Part shown: positions 12,801 through 23,500 of the stretch, in pieces
Layout of the letters: each line of letters begins with the position of its first letter
How positions within the stretch are numbered: the first letter of the stretch is position 1
Origin: Notospermus geniculatus
Lineage: Eukaryota; Nemertea; Pilidiophora; Heteronemertea; Lineidae
Direction of reading: 5' to 3'
Length of the DNA: 64,000 nt
Assembly: GCA_002633025.1 (NCBI GenBank)
Contig: NMRB01001621.1
Span: forward strand, 83,496-147,495
Notes under the pieces: generated by a model
Databases searched by the model: none
What the model was told of the DNA's origin: nothing
The model's input: the letters and a program-made list of their open reading frames with translations, nothing else
Program-made: the position numbers and the translations under genes

Positions 12801-15800
12801 ACAAAAGACATTTCTGTGTGCTGCCATCTTTCATAGCTTCCATCCTCATTTCTGTTACCAATACCTCATCTCATGCATCGAGTACAGAACATCCATGCAT
12901 ATGATTTTCATTTTTTATAATGCTCAAGAAATTCCTCATTCAATTCAAAGTTAAATGCAAGGCAATGATAAAATGTGATAAACCTTATATAAAGCCTGAA
13001 AAATGACCAATAAGATATGATGATATTAATGACTTATTTGCGCAGATATCCACCCTTCCAATGCATAACAACCCCCAAAAACAGAAATACAATAAAAATT
13101 CCTCTTGCCCTGTTCAGATTCCCAGTAAAATATTACACATACCGTTACATATTTGTAATATTCCATTAAGTCTGAAAACTACAATACAACAGATGGAGAA
13201 TTAACCTAACTGTACACTATAATGTACTCAGAATTTTTCACCAACAGGATGCCAGACAAAGTGTTTGGTATGTGGTAGTATTTCATCAGGGTGAAACAAA
13301 ATGTGAAAACATACAGAACAGAAAACGCCTTGGTCAGAAAGTCACGCAAAAGACCCTGTTATCCCCCATTTACCAACCTTGTAAAAGACTCTTAGTAACA
13401 GCACACTCTCTTCTTTAGCACCTTCAATGCATGCCAAGTGTCTATCCTGGAGGAAATTCTTGCCCTTTCGGTAGACGAGCTGTTTGAGTAGGAGGATGCT
13501 CATTTCCAGAGTAGCGAGTCGCACACGGCTGCCTGTCTGGCAGCTGAGCGTGATGATTTTGATGAGTTTTTCCACCAGGTAGACATTGTAGTGGTCCTTC
13601 GTCTGAAAGCATAAATGAGCTTTGTTTTTATGTTAGGAGACGCACAGATTCCAAAGAAATCAGGGTCGCTGTGAATGTGATTTGTGAAAGATCATCAAAC
13701 GTGGAGTGCTAGGAGGTTCCCAAGTAAACAAACCAGAGTTCTCACCTCAGATTTGTCTGTAGGCATCAACACAGAGTCAAGTAATTCTTGATTGATTCCT
13801 AAAAATAAGTACAAAAGTGAAAATAAAAGTAAATTCAGATTCTTTTAGAGGTTTACTGATGGCCATCTATTTTAATTCTAGCTAAATCTTGCACACACTA
13901 ATACATCAAGATCTCAAATATACTTTTCACATGTTAACTTTGTAGTTGGTAGTCTAAGCAAGTCCAACAATGGTGAATTACCCATTGAGAACCAACTCAT
14001 CCAAGGAAGCTATCATGTACAGGAGCAACTTCGAGGAAAGGCATAGCTATATTTACAGGCATTTTACACATATTATACATTAAAGGGAAGACAGACTGAC
14101 CATATTTAAAACGGTTTTGACCTCACAAAGGTGTAAAAGGTACATGAATTGATGGCAGTGTGATAGAGAATGCAAGTACAGAATGTGAGAGAGACAACTC
14201 TCAAATGAAATGTGTCTCGTTTGACATTTTCAATTGAAGAAATTTTGAAAAGTTTTGACTTTGAAGAGACAGGTTCATGACAGACTTGGGTCTTACAGAC
14301 AGACATGTATTTGGTGCGATAAGTTAGAGCGAAGTTTAACGGACTTCCAATGAATCAAATTAAAACACTCGAAGTCACAACTCCGGAAATGCAATGAGTT
14401 GAAAATACTAATGCCCACCAGATACGTTCAAATTTTTCATACAATTTTTTAGAAATTCAGATTGACGGCCTATAACTGATAAGGCTTGTATAGACTCAAA
14501 ATGTAAGCCTTTATTGAGCATATTCAGAAAATCTGGTAGGAATTTGACTGTTTATGGTGGGCATTATTGGTAACAACTGAAAACTTATAGAATGCATAAA
14601 CTTGGTATCGTTGACAACACAGTAAAACAGACAACATGAATATCATACCGTCTATAAGGTCCACGACATGAACATGAAATAATGATACAGCAGTGAATAT
14701 TTCAATAATGCTGATAGAAGATTATTACGACATATTTCAACGTATGAATGTCATTGTTATGTCTGAAACTAATAAAAAATTTCAATGTATTATCTCATCT
14801 ATGTCTTGAATTAAGTTTCAATCTTTTGGCTAAACTCAATGACATACCTGTATTATGACCCATAGCATAGAGAAGACAGAGACCATGCAATGTTTCGTAG
14901 TCATTTTCTGTGCATTCGAGGGCATTGTAGATGGCTTCAAGGTAGGGTCTGCAAATAATGGGAAAGACATAACTCAGTGTCATTGAATTTGAGCATCGGT
15001 CAACAGGGAATTTTTGTCGTTTGATAACAATACGACTGGAGAGTGGATTTAAACCAAGTCAGCGGGGACCACCTAAGTATAACCTGCCATAAACATATCT
15101 GATCATATCTTACCTATTTGTGAGTGAGAAGTCAGCCTGTCTTTGTTCCGCAGTCAATGGAGGAGGACAGGTAGCACCACCGGCAGTCAATAGTTTCTCC
15201 TCATCTGTCGAGTTCTGATTCGGACTAGCTAAATCAGGCTCTGCATCTTGGCTACCATCACTAGCACCATCATCTAGCAATGAATCAGAAGGTTTCAAAA
15301 TGAGAGAAATTACCTCAGTTCATGGCTTGAAAACAGTCCGATACTCTGAGTATACAGTCTATACACTGGCCCTGGTATGCATGGAAGAGGCCAGCTCAAG
15401 CTACTCATGTTCCTCACTAGGAGAGTGTCTTTTAATTGCCCTCGCAAAAGGGATCAGGTAAAGAACCATAGTTTGTCCTTTACGACGGACGGTGGGAGCC
15501 AGGGATGATCCCATATGGCACCACCTGGGTTAGAAGCCAGGACCTACCACTTGCTAAAGCAGATGTGATAACCACTAAGCTATCAGGGGTATCAAGGGCA
15601 ATTGGTGAAAAAAAAAGCACAATAGTGAAACCCAATACATGTACATGTATGATGACTTCAAAATGTTACAGAACTAAGGAAAAAGTGAATATCATTTTCC
15701 AGTGGACTAATACTACAGTGATAAAATGATATAAAGTAAATGTTACAGACTGTTAAACATGCCAACTAAGGGATATTTTAACGTGCAAAGAACTGATCTG

Positions 15801-16593
15801 CCCCATCCACGGCATACAGAGTACTACACTGAGATGTCATACATGTCTTTACAACAGATTTGGACGAGTTTTTGGGTGGAAGCAAGCAGGAGAAAGCATA
15901 GAGAGCAGGATGTTCAAAGTCCCTGTCTATTTTTTCTTTAAAGCGAAGTCTGAACCCCTTCATAGGTTACAGGCAAAGCAACACAAAGTAAGATGTAGCA
16001 GGATGATTGGATGGTGACGTGCAAGGTACATGTATGCGTACCGGGGAAATCTGTGAACATGTGAGACGACAAACACTTTACCAAATAAAGTTTTGACTCC
16101 ATAAGTTAAATCTATTGTAGATGAACACACAGGGATTCTGTCCAGTAACATTTCAACTCATAACCAACAAGATTAATTTGCATATTTATACGAAGGCAAA
16201 TCACATGAAGAATGGGCCCGACCAGAGATTGAACCTGGATCCTGAAAGGTGACAGGCACTGACGTTTCCACTGCACCACTCTGACAGCCCACTTCTCGCA
16301 TCTCATAGCAAACGTTTATTTTTGGTTATTTTTTCCATGTTACTGAACGATCATCCCCATGAGGCTCTTTCTGTGTTGATAGTACTCATACCAGTGGATG
16401 GAGAAGACCGATCATCCAAGTTGGGGTCGTGAGAAGTATAGAATGTAGAATTACCCAGCCTGGACTCGGTCAAGTCGTCAGAATTACGATAATTTGGCCT
16501 ACGCATTGGTTTGCCCTTTCCTCTGTTGTAGTCGAGGGCGTGTGCGAGAGGCTCCTCTGGGGCAACGAAGCCACACACCTTTGCTGCGGCACC
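3832..16593 (-). CDS. CLEC16A: CLEC16A orthologue, copy A (exons 10-20 only)
   Basis: This is the 3' half of the endosome and mitophagy regulator CLEC16A. Coding exons in transcript order: 16392-16593, 15114-15273, 14848-14948, 13746-13798, 13378-13602, 11985-12164, 11724-11844, 11457-11499, 10251-10356, 9545-9842, 3832-4949 (stop TAG). Each is bounded by splice signals and the phases chain without a break. Recognisable family segments include [73 protein letters not shown] and FIFDDHIRC. The donor of the 10251-10356 exon is GC rather than GT. The upstream exons fall in the N gap. All exons match copy B in length; the last exon differs by a few residues, for example a terminal Ser versus Leu. 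This is most likely the second allele, truncated by assembly, not a pseudogene. Confidence 0.9.
5132..5344. mobile_element. Solo LTR, copy A only
   Basis: The 213-bp insert starts TGTTGCAG, ends CCGCCACA and is flanked by the 5-bp direct repeat ATCCA (5127-5131 and 5345-5349). Copy B has the empty site with one ATCCA (about 21984). Inside are a TATATATAAG box and an AATAAAAAG polyadenylation-like signal. TG...CA ends, a 5-bp target duplication and no coding content define a solo LTR. The superfamily cannot be told from the LTR alone. It lies in the last CLEC16A intron. Confidence 0.85.
5836..6095. mobile_element. TTAA-flanked MITE (piggyBac/Kolobok-type), copy A
   Basis: The ends CCCTTTAGGTCTCA and TGAAGCCTAAAGGG are inverted repeats, bracketed on both sides by TTAA (5832-5835 and 6096-6099). 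There is no open frame of note. A TTAA target with CCCTTT termini is typical of piggyBac-like and Kolobok-like non-autonomous elements. The insertion is shared with copy B, so it predates the split of the two copies. Confidence 0.75.
6830..6985. mobile_element. MITE with CTAGGAAAACCCGTC ends, copy A
   Basis: A 156-bp non-coding unit begins CTAGGAAAACCCGTCAGATG and ends with the near-perfect inverse CATCCGACGGGTTTTCCTAG. No clear target duplication is visible. Copy B carries the same insertion at 23469-23620. Confidence 0.65.
7030..7167. mobile_element. Internally deleted palindromic MITE, copy A
   Basis: The termini (GGCGCTGATCCACGCGACAG and CTGTCACGTGGAGCGGCGCC) are inverted repeats. The left arm continues with GTCAGATAGTAACTGTCC, but the matching right arm is missing here. 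It is present in copy B (23664-23876), so this copy is a shortened derivative or copy B is a regenerated palindrome. Confidence 0.7.
7718..7933. mobile_element. MITE with ACCAGTGCTTCAC ends, copy A
   Basis: Inverted ends ACCAGTGCTTCAC and GTGAAGCACTGGGT enclose about 190 bp that includes a short direct repeat of the phrase GAGAGCTGTTCACACTCG. The unit is GC-richer than its intron and has no coding content. The copy B counterpart is 24421-24636. Confidence 0.6.
9874..10085. mobile_element. Second TTAA-flanked MITE family, copy A
   Basis: The inverted ends CTCTTTCAGTCCTA and CTAGGTCTGAAAGAG are each abutted by TTAA (9870-9873 and 10086-10089). It is 212 bp and non-coding. The termini differ from the CCCTTTAGG family at 5836-6095, so this is a separate family with the same TTAA target. 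It lies just beyond a CLEC16A exon (9545-9842) and is shared with copy B. Confidence 0.75.
10645..10823 (-). repeat. tRNA-derived SINE interrupted by a palindromic MITE, copy A
   Basis: On the minus strand the SINE reads TGTCAGAATGGTGCACTTGC, then GAGGTTCTGG, then resumes as GGGTTCAAGCCC (box B). Between these two parts sits a near-perfect palindrome at about 10675-10784, which separates boxes A and B by far more than normal. The same nested arrangement is in copy B (27345-27507). Confidence 0.65.
10675..10784. mobile_element. Palindromic MITE nested in a SINE, copy A
   Basis: The arms start GGACCCATATTCATAAAACT and end GTTTACGAATATGGACCC, pairing almost throughout (TTAAGTCTAAGTGTGACACT against its inverse) around a small AT-rich centre. 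About 110 bp, non-coding. It splits the box A and box B parts of the surrounding SINE and so inserted after it. Confidence 0.7.
12634..12793. repeat. 29-bp minisatellite, about 5 units (copy A)
   Basis: Direct repeats of AGAACTGAGTACCACAG followed by RTCTATGGTTAG, slightly diverged, lie in a CLEC16A intron. Copy B has about seven units at 29392-29590, so the array length differs between copies. Confidence 0.85.
16200..16290 (-). repeat. tRNA-derived SINE, copy A
   Basis: On the minus strand: GGGCTGTCAGAGTGGTGCAG (box A region, 16268-16290), then GGTTCAATCTC (box B, around 16226-16235), then a tail GGGCCCATTCTTCATGTG. The tail phrase recurs next to CLEC16A exon 7 (34381-34400), tying these copies into one family. 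Copy B: 32880-32969. Confidence 0.7.
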
Positions 16594-16711
16594 CTGCATT
16601 GAAAATGAAAAGTTTGGAATCGTTCGCCCACAGACTTCATGTGAGCAGATGAAAAGAAGTGAGGAAAAAACCCTGCTATGGGATGATGGAAAGCCTTGAC
16701 ACAGAGTAATA

Positions 16712-17434
16712 NNNNNNNNNNNNNNNNNNNNNNNNNNNNNNNNNNNNNNNNNNNNNNNNNNNNNNNNNNNNNNNNNNNNNNNNNNNNNNNNNNNNNNNNN
16801 NNNNNNNNNNNNNNNNNNNNNNNNNNNNNNNNNNNNNNNNNNNNNNNNNNNNNNNNNNNNNNNNNNNNNNNNNNNNNNNNNNNNNNNNNNNNNNNNNNNN
16901 NNNNNNNNNNNNNNNNNNNNNNNNNNNNNNNNNNNNNNNNNNNNNNNNNNNNNNNNNNNNNNNNNNNNNNNNNNNNNNNNNNNNNNNNNNNNNNNNNNNN
17001 NNNNNNNNNNNNNNNNNNNNNNNNNNNNNNNNNNNNNNNNNNNNNNNNNNNNNNNNNNNNNNNNNNNNNNNNNNNNNNNNNNNNNNNNNNNNNNNNNNNN
17101 NNNNNNNNNNNNNNNNNNNNNNNNNNNNNNNNNNNNNNNNNNNNNNNNNNNNNNNNNNNNNNNNNNNNNNNNNNNNNNNNNNNNNNNNNNNNNNNNNNNN
17201 NNNNNNNNNNNNNNNNNNNNNNNNNNNNNNNNNNNNNNNNNNNNNNNNNNNNNNNNNNNNNNNNNNNNNNNNNNNNNNNNNNNNNNNNNNNNNNNNNNNN
17301 NNNNNNNNNNNNNNNNNNNNNNNNNNNNNNNNNNNNNNNNNNNNNNNNNNNNNNNNNNNNNNNNNNNNNNNNNNNNNNNNNNNNNNNNNNNNNNNNNNNN
17401 NNNNNNNNNNNNNNNNNNNNNNNNNNNNNNNNNN
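16712..17434. other. Assembly gap (723 N)
   Basis: The flanks match copy B at 33391 and 34702, so the true missing sequence is about 1.3 kb and should contain CLEC16A exons 7, 8 and 9. Open frames drawn across the N run are artefacts. Confidence 1.
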
Positions 17435-18169
17435 AATGCCCTATTAAACGTGCGCCATCAAAGAAAGTTGCCTCTCTATCACATGAAGATAAGACTGATG
17501 ACAGACTACGTAACATTTACATCGCAAAGCTAAGATGAAATGGATTATTACATTGTAGGTGCTAGGCCTTATAATGAACAACACTGTATACACATATTAG
17601 AATCAGGGGTTCCATTGATGATGTGCATTATGTATGTCAGGAAGCCTAGAAGCAGTGTTTATTAGTGGCAGAAACAACTCGATGTTCACATTTAAGTTAA
17701 TAACATGTAATATTCAGTTATTTTTATTCTCCATCAACACTGATGCGCACATAGGAAAAGAATAGTTTATATGCACGAAATGCACAGAACTCGAGGGTAC
17801 ACTCCAGCCCAGGAGGGCAGAAAGGGCTGCTCCAAGTGCGAGTTTTCTATTGCGAGTTGGCTATCAATAGAGTACGGGTAATTCACCATTGTTGATTCCC
17901 ATGATCGACCGCCCATAGTTTTCTATGGTCAACTTTCCCTTAGAGAGCAAACTTGTGCAAGAAAACTCTTGTGGAGCACCACCTTTAGGACAGTTTTGTA
18001 CAATGCGACATAAATGTAGGTTTACATTAAGGGACCCTTGACATACATGTACAGGGTAACATAAGGGACCTTCATACTGCAGAAGGGGCAAAGATACAGC
18101 CAACTTATACCAGTTACCTCAAGTCTATGTCTAGTATGATGACACCAAACGGCCGGGCAATACCCAATC

Positions 18170-18963
18170 TCGTACCTCAAGTAAAATTCCGTGAACGTGA
18201 TTGGCTCATTTACGTCATGTGACCTTGTGTCATTTCGATATGTCCCCCCGCGGGCGGAGGGGATGTAGTCTTGATACATGACAAGGACAAACCACGGCCA
18301 CAATGGAAAATGGGTGTAGTCGAAAGGCTTAATACTGGACAGGACAATCTGACAAGATCAGCATCAGTGCGAACTGTATCTGGAGTATCAAATCGAGCTA
18401 TCGCAAAGTTGTACCCACTGGAATTGAACATTGATACCACACCGGACGAAACCTCTGCGGACTCCGTTCAGAGCAACGAACAGGACTCTCGTACACGCAG
18501 TCGCCGACCAGCCGCTGAGCTGGCAAGGTTAAGAATTCAAACAATGTTGGATTAATTGTGATACTGCAGTCATGTATATCGTGTACAACCATTCTATAGA
18601 TAACTCATCAGGATTACAGTGATCATGAGAATTAAGATACATGTATACTATGCATCATTTTGGATTATCATTGACTGTGTTTCACCTTTTCATGCATAGA
18701 TGCTTTAATTACCAAATAATGGACAGTCCACGAAGAGACATTCCGTGGTGTACTTTGTGATTGGTGATGTTCATAGTACTTTATTCTGTTTTCTAGTACA
18801 ACAAGCATTACAAAAGTGTTCAATCAATTGTGTATTTTCTTTACGGTATCTTTTATCTAGCAACCTCTTGAATGTGTATGTTAACTCTGTAAACAAGTGT
18901 ATAATCTACAAGTCAACCATCATTGCACATAAGTTCTTCTGGCCGGCGGGAGTGTCGATAATA
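18170..18963 (+). mobile_element. BEL/Pao retrotransposon 3' fragment
   Basis: At 18170 copy A leaves homology with copy B and enters foreign sequence. A frame open from 18223 to the stop at 18553-18555 encodes GDVVLIHDKDKPRPQWKMG and later IAKLYPLEL. These are hallmarks of the C-terminal DUF5641 domain of BEL/Pao Pol polyproteins. About 400 non-coding bases follow, then a purine-rich tract (GGCGGGAG, 18945-18952) and TGTCGATA, which looks like a 3' LTR start. About ten bases later the sequence becomes copy B of the CLEC16A 3' flank. The element is therefore cut off by an assembly join or a rearrangement. Upstream Pol domains are absent. Confidence 0.8.
18223..18555 (+). pseudogene. Pol C-terminal remnant (DUF5641) of BEL/Pao element
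   Basis: About 110 codons, preceded in frame by TGA at 18220-18222. The N-terminal part (CPPAGGGDVVLI, then PRPQWKMGVVERL) and the ending RPxxELARLRIQTMLD fit the extreme C-terminus of a BEL/Pao polyprotein. Protease, reverse transcriptase, RNase H and integrase are not in the window, so this cannot act on its own. Confidence 0.75.
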
Positions 18964-20520
18964 TTTTATCGATAAAAGCGTGGGCATTTATCATGGATAC
19001 ACAATGATCTCAAGACAAATGTGAAGTTTCATTTTTTCCATTTCATTTCCTGGAATTTTTCACGCCCCCCCCCTCCCCCCAATGTCCATTCCCTCCACCT
19101 GGCACGGGCCAAAGGTGCTCGACAACCGACTTTTCAACATGAGCAAACATTTCTAAGAAACGTAAGATAACACATGACCTATTCATTTACACTTGCTCCG
19201 TTCCAACTGTTTTAAACTTGGCCCGTTATTGGCTCTTCAAGTAATGTAGGAGGAAACCGCAGCCCCAGAGGAAAGCTACGCTGTCAGAGAGTCACCCTCA
19301 CTATCAAATGAGTACCAGTCTTACCAGGAACAACACCTCTGATCCCCATGGATCCATGCTTTTATACCCAGCACATGAAGAGTGCAAAAAGGTCATTTTG
19401 CAAACAGTCCAACTTTCTCAATACATGCACCCTACCACACACAAAATCCACAGATATTCAAATGCATCAATTATCTGGTGTCTGATTGGCAAATAAATAA
19501 CATATGATTCTATTTACAGGAATGAATTAATAATCCCACAGACAGGGTGCATCGAAAACACAGACGGTAAAACTAGCGTTTTGTGGGTCACTGATTCTTT
19601 GTTACATCCCGTATTTCATTATGCAATATTTACATTTTAACAGAGACATGCATTTGCGACCAGCCTGAGGCCAGGAAAATTTCACTTCCTTCAAAATTCA
19701 TGAAGATTGCATTTACCGTGCGCATGAACATCTCACAAATAATCTGTAGCAATGTACCAAAAAAAGAAACAAGACTGCAGGCAAATCTCACAAGGTCATC
19801 AGTCAGGAAGAACATGAGGTGCAAATTAAAGCCAAGCAAAAATCTTAGTTTTGGGACAGGACCCAAATACATTTCATGTCGGACTCATAATATTCATTAC
19901 TGTGTAACTATGAAAGCAGTAAAAAAGAACTGGACATTTTACAGATTACCAAAAAAACTAAATACCAGTAAACATGCCTGAAAATTCATGAATTTTCACC
20001 ACTGATAAATATCTTCTCTATTTTACATGAGATATTTTTACAACTACCCTAAATCCTGAGGATCATTTTGACAAAAAGTACCCGCAACACAAGAAGCCAT
20101 AATATTTCTATTTTCAGAATGTAGTGTAAAATGGGGCAGCTTTAACAGCCCCATTTTACAATACCTATAACCACATTTCACAATATCCATACAGCTAAAG
20201 CAGATTGAAGGTGGTATATAATTGGTGGCAATATACATGTATTGCATATTTTTGAGAAAATCATTCAAGGTTACTGCTGGAAACAACTCATTGTGCAAAC
20301 AGAAAACAGCTGACCGCCATTGGCACTGATAGGGTGAAGTTTTCACCAATGACTCCCCTGCAAAGATACCTCCCTCATCATTTACTTCTCAACTGACTAG
20401 CTACTCAGGCAGCACAAGGGAATGACTAACTTGTCTACAAATTCTGAACAATTTTCTTAGTCAGAAGTTGGATCTGTTCAAGAAGTAAAAGTCGCCAGCA
20501 GTGAAATGCAAATCTCTCCA

Positions 20521-23500
20521 CTACAAATCGGCATCCCGACTACCAACATCAGGGACGTCTTTCCCACGACCAACAGCGTTCATCTCAAGGTGACGTGGAT
20601 CATCACTCACGCTATAATGTTCCCGCACCATCTGTGCCAACTTTGTCAACTGATCTGTGGCACCGGGGCCTTGCTTACTAACCGCCTGCTCCACCTGTTG
20701 AGCGGAGGCGGCACTCGTACCAGCTGATGGTGCAGCATGGGCCTCGAAAGTAAATTTTGGTTTTGTGGTGAAATCGGCCGCTTGAGTGTTTGGACTGCCC
20801 GATAAGTCTGCTGGTGGAAGGAGCTGCGGGGCGCTCGACGAAACTTTCAAAGTCTCTTCATCACTTGCAGGCATCACTAGCGACAAGGCAGGTGCTTCAG
20901 CTGGAATAAGCGTCTTCGGCGAAGCAGTTGTTGATGTTTTAGCAGCCGTTTTCGGTTCTGATGACCGCCGCTTCTGTTTTGAAGATGCAGGTACTGGGTC
21001 AGTCGGTGTTGAACGACTCCGGTCCCGTTTGTGCAGCGAACCAGAGCCCGTGCGTCTCTCCCCAGGGTCTTTAGTCTGCGATCTACTGGGGCTCGAAGAA
21101 AAGCTACTCACCTGATGAGAACTTTGTCTCGGACTAGAACTCCGAGGAGAAGATGAGTTGTGTGCACGACGTGGACTATAAGAGCTGCTCCGTCTTCTGA
21201 CATTTTCTGCAGGTCCGCCAGGAGGCGTGACACGCCTTTTGCTAGATTCGGCCAAAGGTCCGCTACCACGTCTACCAGAATGAACAGGTGGTGCCTCGTC
21301 AGATTTCTGTCGCTTCGAGAGATCTTCCAAGGGGATTTCCTGTATCATTGACCCGCCAGCTGAAGACTGACGGCTATGAGATCCACGACTTTCACTACTC
21401 TCCGTGTGATTATTATTCAGTGATTGGAAGGCAAACGCCGACGGCGATGTTGCTTCTTGTGCCTCTTCTATCTCCGGTGATTCCGGTACGTCATGAGTCG
21501 GTGGTTTTGATTGGAGGTTGATTGGAAGGGGACGCGTCACAGGGCGTTGCTGACTTGATTTATTCAAAACTTGTGGCTGGCTGCTTCGGGAGAATGGCTG
21601 ATTTTCTTGCCGATTGTGTAAGACAGGCTGGCATCTCCCTGAAGAAGAAATGCACAGTTTAATGTGGAATCAACTGAAATACCTTGATAAATCTTCCTGA
21701 GGATGTACACGCCTTGTACCCATCCTGAAATACCAAGGCCTTTGATCACTTTGCCTTCCAATAGGAGCTGTCAGCGAGTTGACCACTAGGTGTCACTACA
21801 GCCCAATTCAATGCATCTAGCGGACCCAGTCATTATCGATCGAGCAGCAATCACGTAGATTTTCCTGTACATTGGTCCGCTAAGACTTTGCTGCCATCTG
21901 TTGGCAATATGCGCGGCTGACTGCTCCTATTGTGCAATTTTAAGCCTTGGGGGTTCAAGATGTCTTGCATCATAAAGAATGACATCCAATCTCACCCATT
22001 ATTTCAGGCTCGGGTTTTGTGTTGTGACACCTGTGTCCTGTATTTTGAATGTGTGACCTGCACCAGGAAAAGCAGGTGCATGACACAATGCTGGAAACAC
22101 AAAGACAGCTGAACTACCTTCTCTGCATGTGTGAGGACAGCAAGGAATAGTTGAATAAACAAATGATGATCACTTTGCAAAAAGTACCTCCTTTTGCTGG
22201 AGAGGGTCACATTAAACCCGGAGGTTTGCAAATGCATGATGCGAAGTATTACAATCAAAAGAATACCATTCATGCACAAACAACATCGAATTGGTAATTG
22301 TGCGTTTGAACTGAACAGATTACGTAACAAAGGTGATAATTTTCCAAGAAATCCAGGGTTAGTTCATCTAGTATACAATTACAATAACAACATAACAGAT
22401 CAACAACTCAGTGTGGTGTTGGGATGGTGATGGGTGGGGTCGCCTACATAAATTTTGAAGTATAAACTACTTAAACCCTTTAGGCCTCATAACGGCCGCC
22501 ACCGGCCCCTTAGAAACCCCTGAGAAATTTCACAGAAATGGGATCTGGCTCCTTAAATATTTTCCAGAACTTCAATAAGCTTACATCTCAATGATGATCG
22601 ATCCTCAAGCCGGCCTGCGACAGCTGATGCAAGCGCCATCTTAACAACGGGTTGTAAACTAGCCGAATTTGGCAAGCCGGTGTAGGCCGTTGTGAGGGGA
22701 TCGGACCACATATTTTTTATTCACTGAGGCCTAAAGGGTTAAGTTGAATTGCTTATAACAATATACACTGTATACGGTTTTACAACAAGTGAGGAATGAC
22801 AGATGATTTTCATCAGGTTTGTCATGTTGGTGTTAAAATATAGGAACAGAATATGATGATTAATAATTGTAAAAGAATTAAGTGGAAAAACTGAAGTGCA
22901 TTTATCAATGAGGACATCTATTTTTAATATACAAGTGTGGCTATTTTTATTCTTTTCTACACTTCTAGTTTATTTCTGATCCAAAGAACTTCAGCAATGT
23001 GACATTCTCATTTATAAATGGCACCAGTTGTAAAGCTTACACCTGACTGTATACCGGTACTATAATCCATAGAATTTGCTGGGGACTTCATGTCCCAGTT
23101 TACAAATTATTATCCATCCATCTTGCTTTTTCATGGTACAACGATGGATTAAAGTTACTTTGAAAACAGCACAACAGAGTGAAAAGTGAAATGGGCAGTA
23201 TTCCAGATCATTAAGTAAGCATTTCTTATCAAATATAACACACCCTGGGTGTGGTATATTTATGCCAATAGCAGTAAGCAGCATGTTGATAATACCACAG
23301 AAAATTGAAAATCATTTGATGAAATTGATAGCACTGAGGAATACATAAAGAAATTCAGTGTTCTCCATACAGGGCAGACTCAAAGCAAGGGATTCATCAG
23401 AAATACAACAGGTGCCATCTTTTCTGCACCCTGAGGTAATCGGTGCTTCTTAGCATTTGTGTGGCAGTCTAGGAAAACCCGTCAGATGTCACATTTGAGG

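Larger units (their letters stand above)
2259..18169. repeat. Duplicated block 1, copy A (CLEC16A exons 20 to 10, gap, part of intron 6)
   Basis: From the shared TTTTATCGATAAAAGCG to CGGGCAATACCCAATC this block matches 18964-35434 in the same orientation along its whole length, introns included. It has scattered substitutions, small indels and several transposon-sized differences. The 723-N gap at 16712-17434 replaces about 1.3 kb that holds CLEC16A exons 7-9 in copy B. Intact reading frames and splice sites in both copies, with similar divergence throughout, fit two alleles placed in tandem by the assembly better than an old gene duplication. That is inference; long reads across the joins would decide. 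Confidence 0.85.

Noticed and set aside
14648-14712. Possible extra CLEC16A exon between exons 12 and 13
   Set aside because: It has an acceptor-like CTATCAG and a GTATGA donor, but the required frame hits TAG before the donor and the exon 12-13 junction is already in phase.
16200-16290. Functional tRNA gene
   Set aside because: Box A and box B are present but no acceptor stem or anticodon arm pairs, and related degenerate copies are scattered through the window. A SINE head fits better.
16470-17538. Long open frames across the N run
   Set aside because: They exist only because N codons carry no stops.
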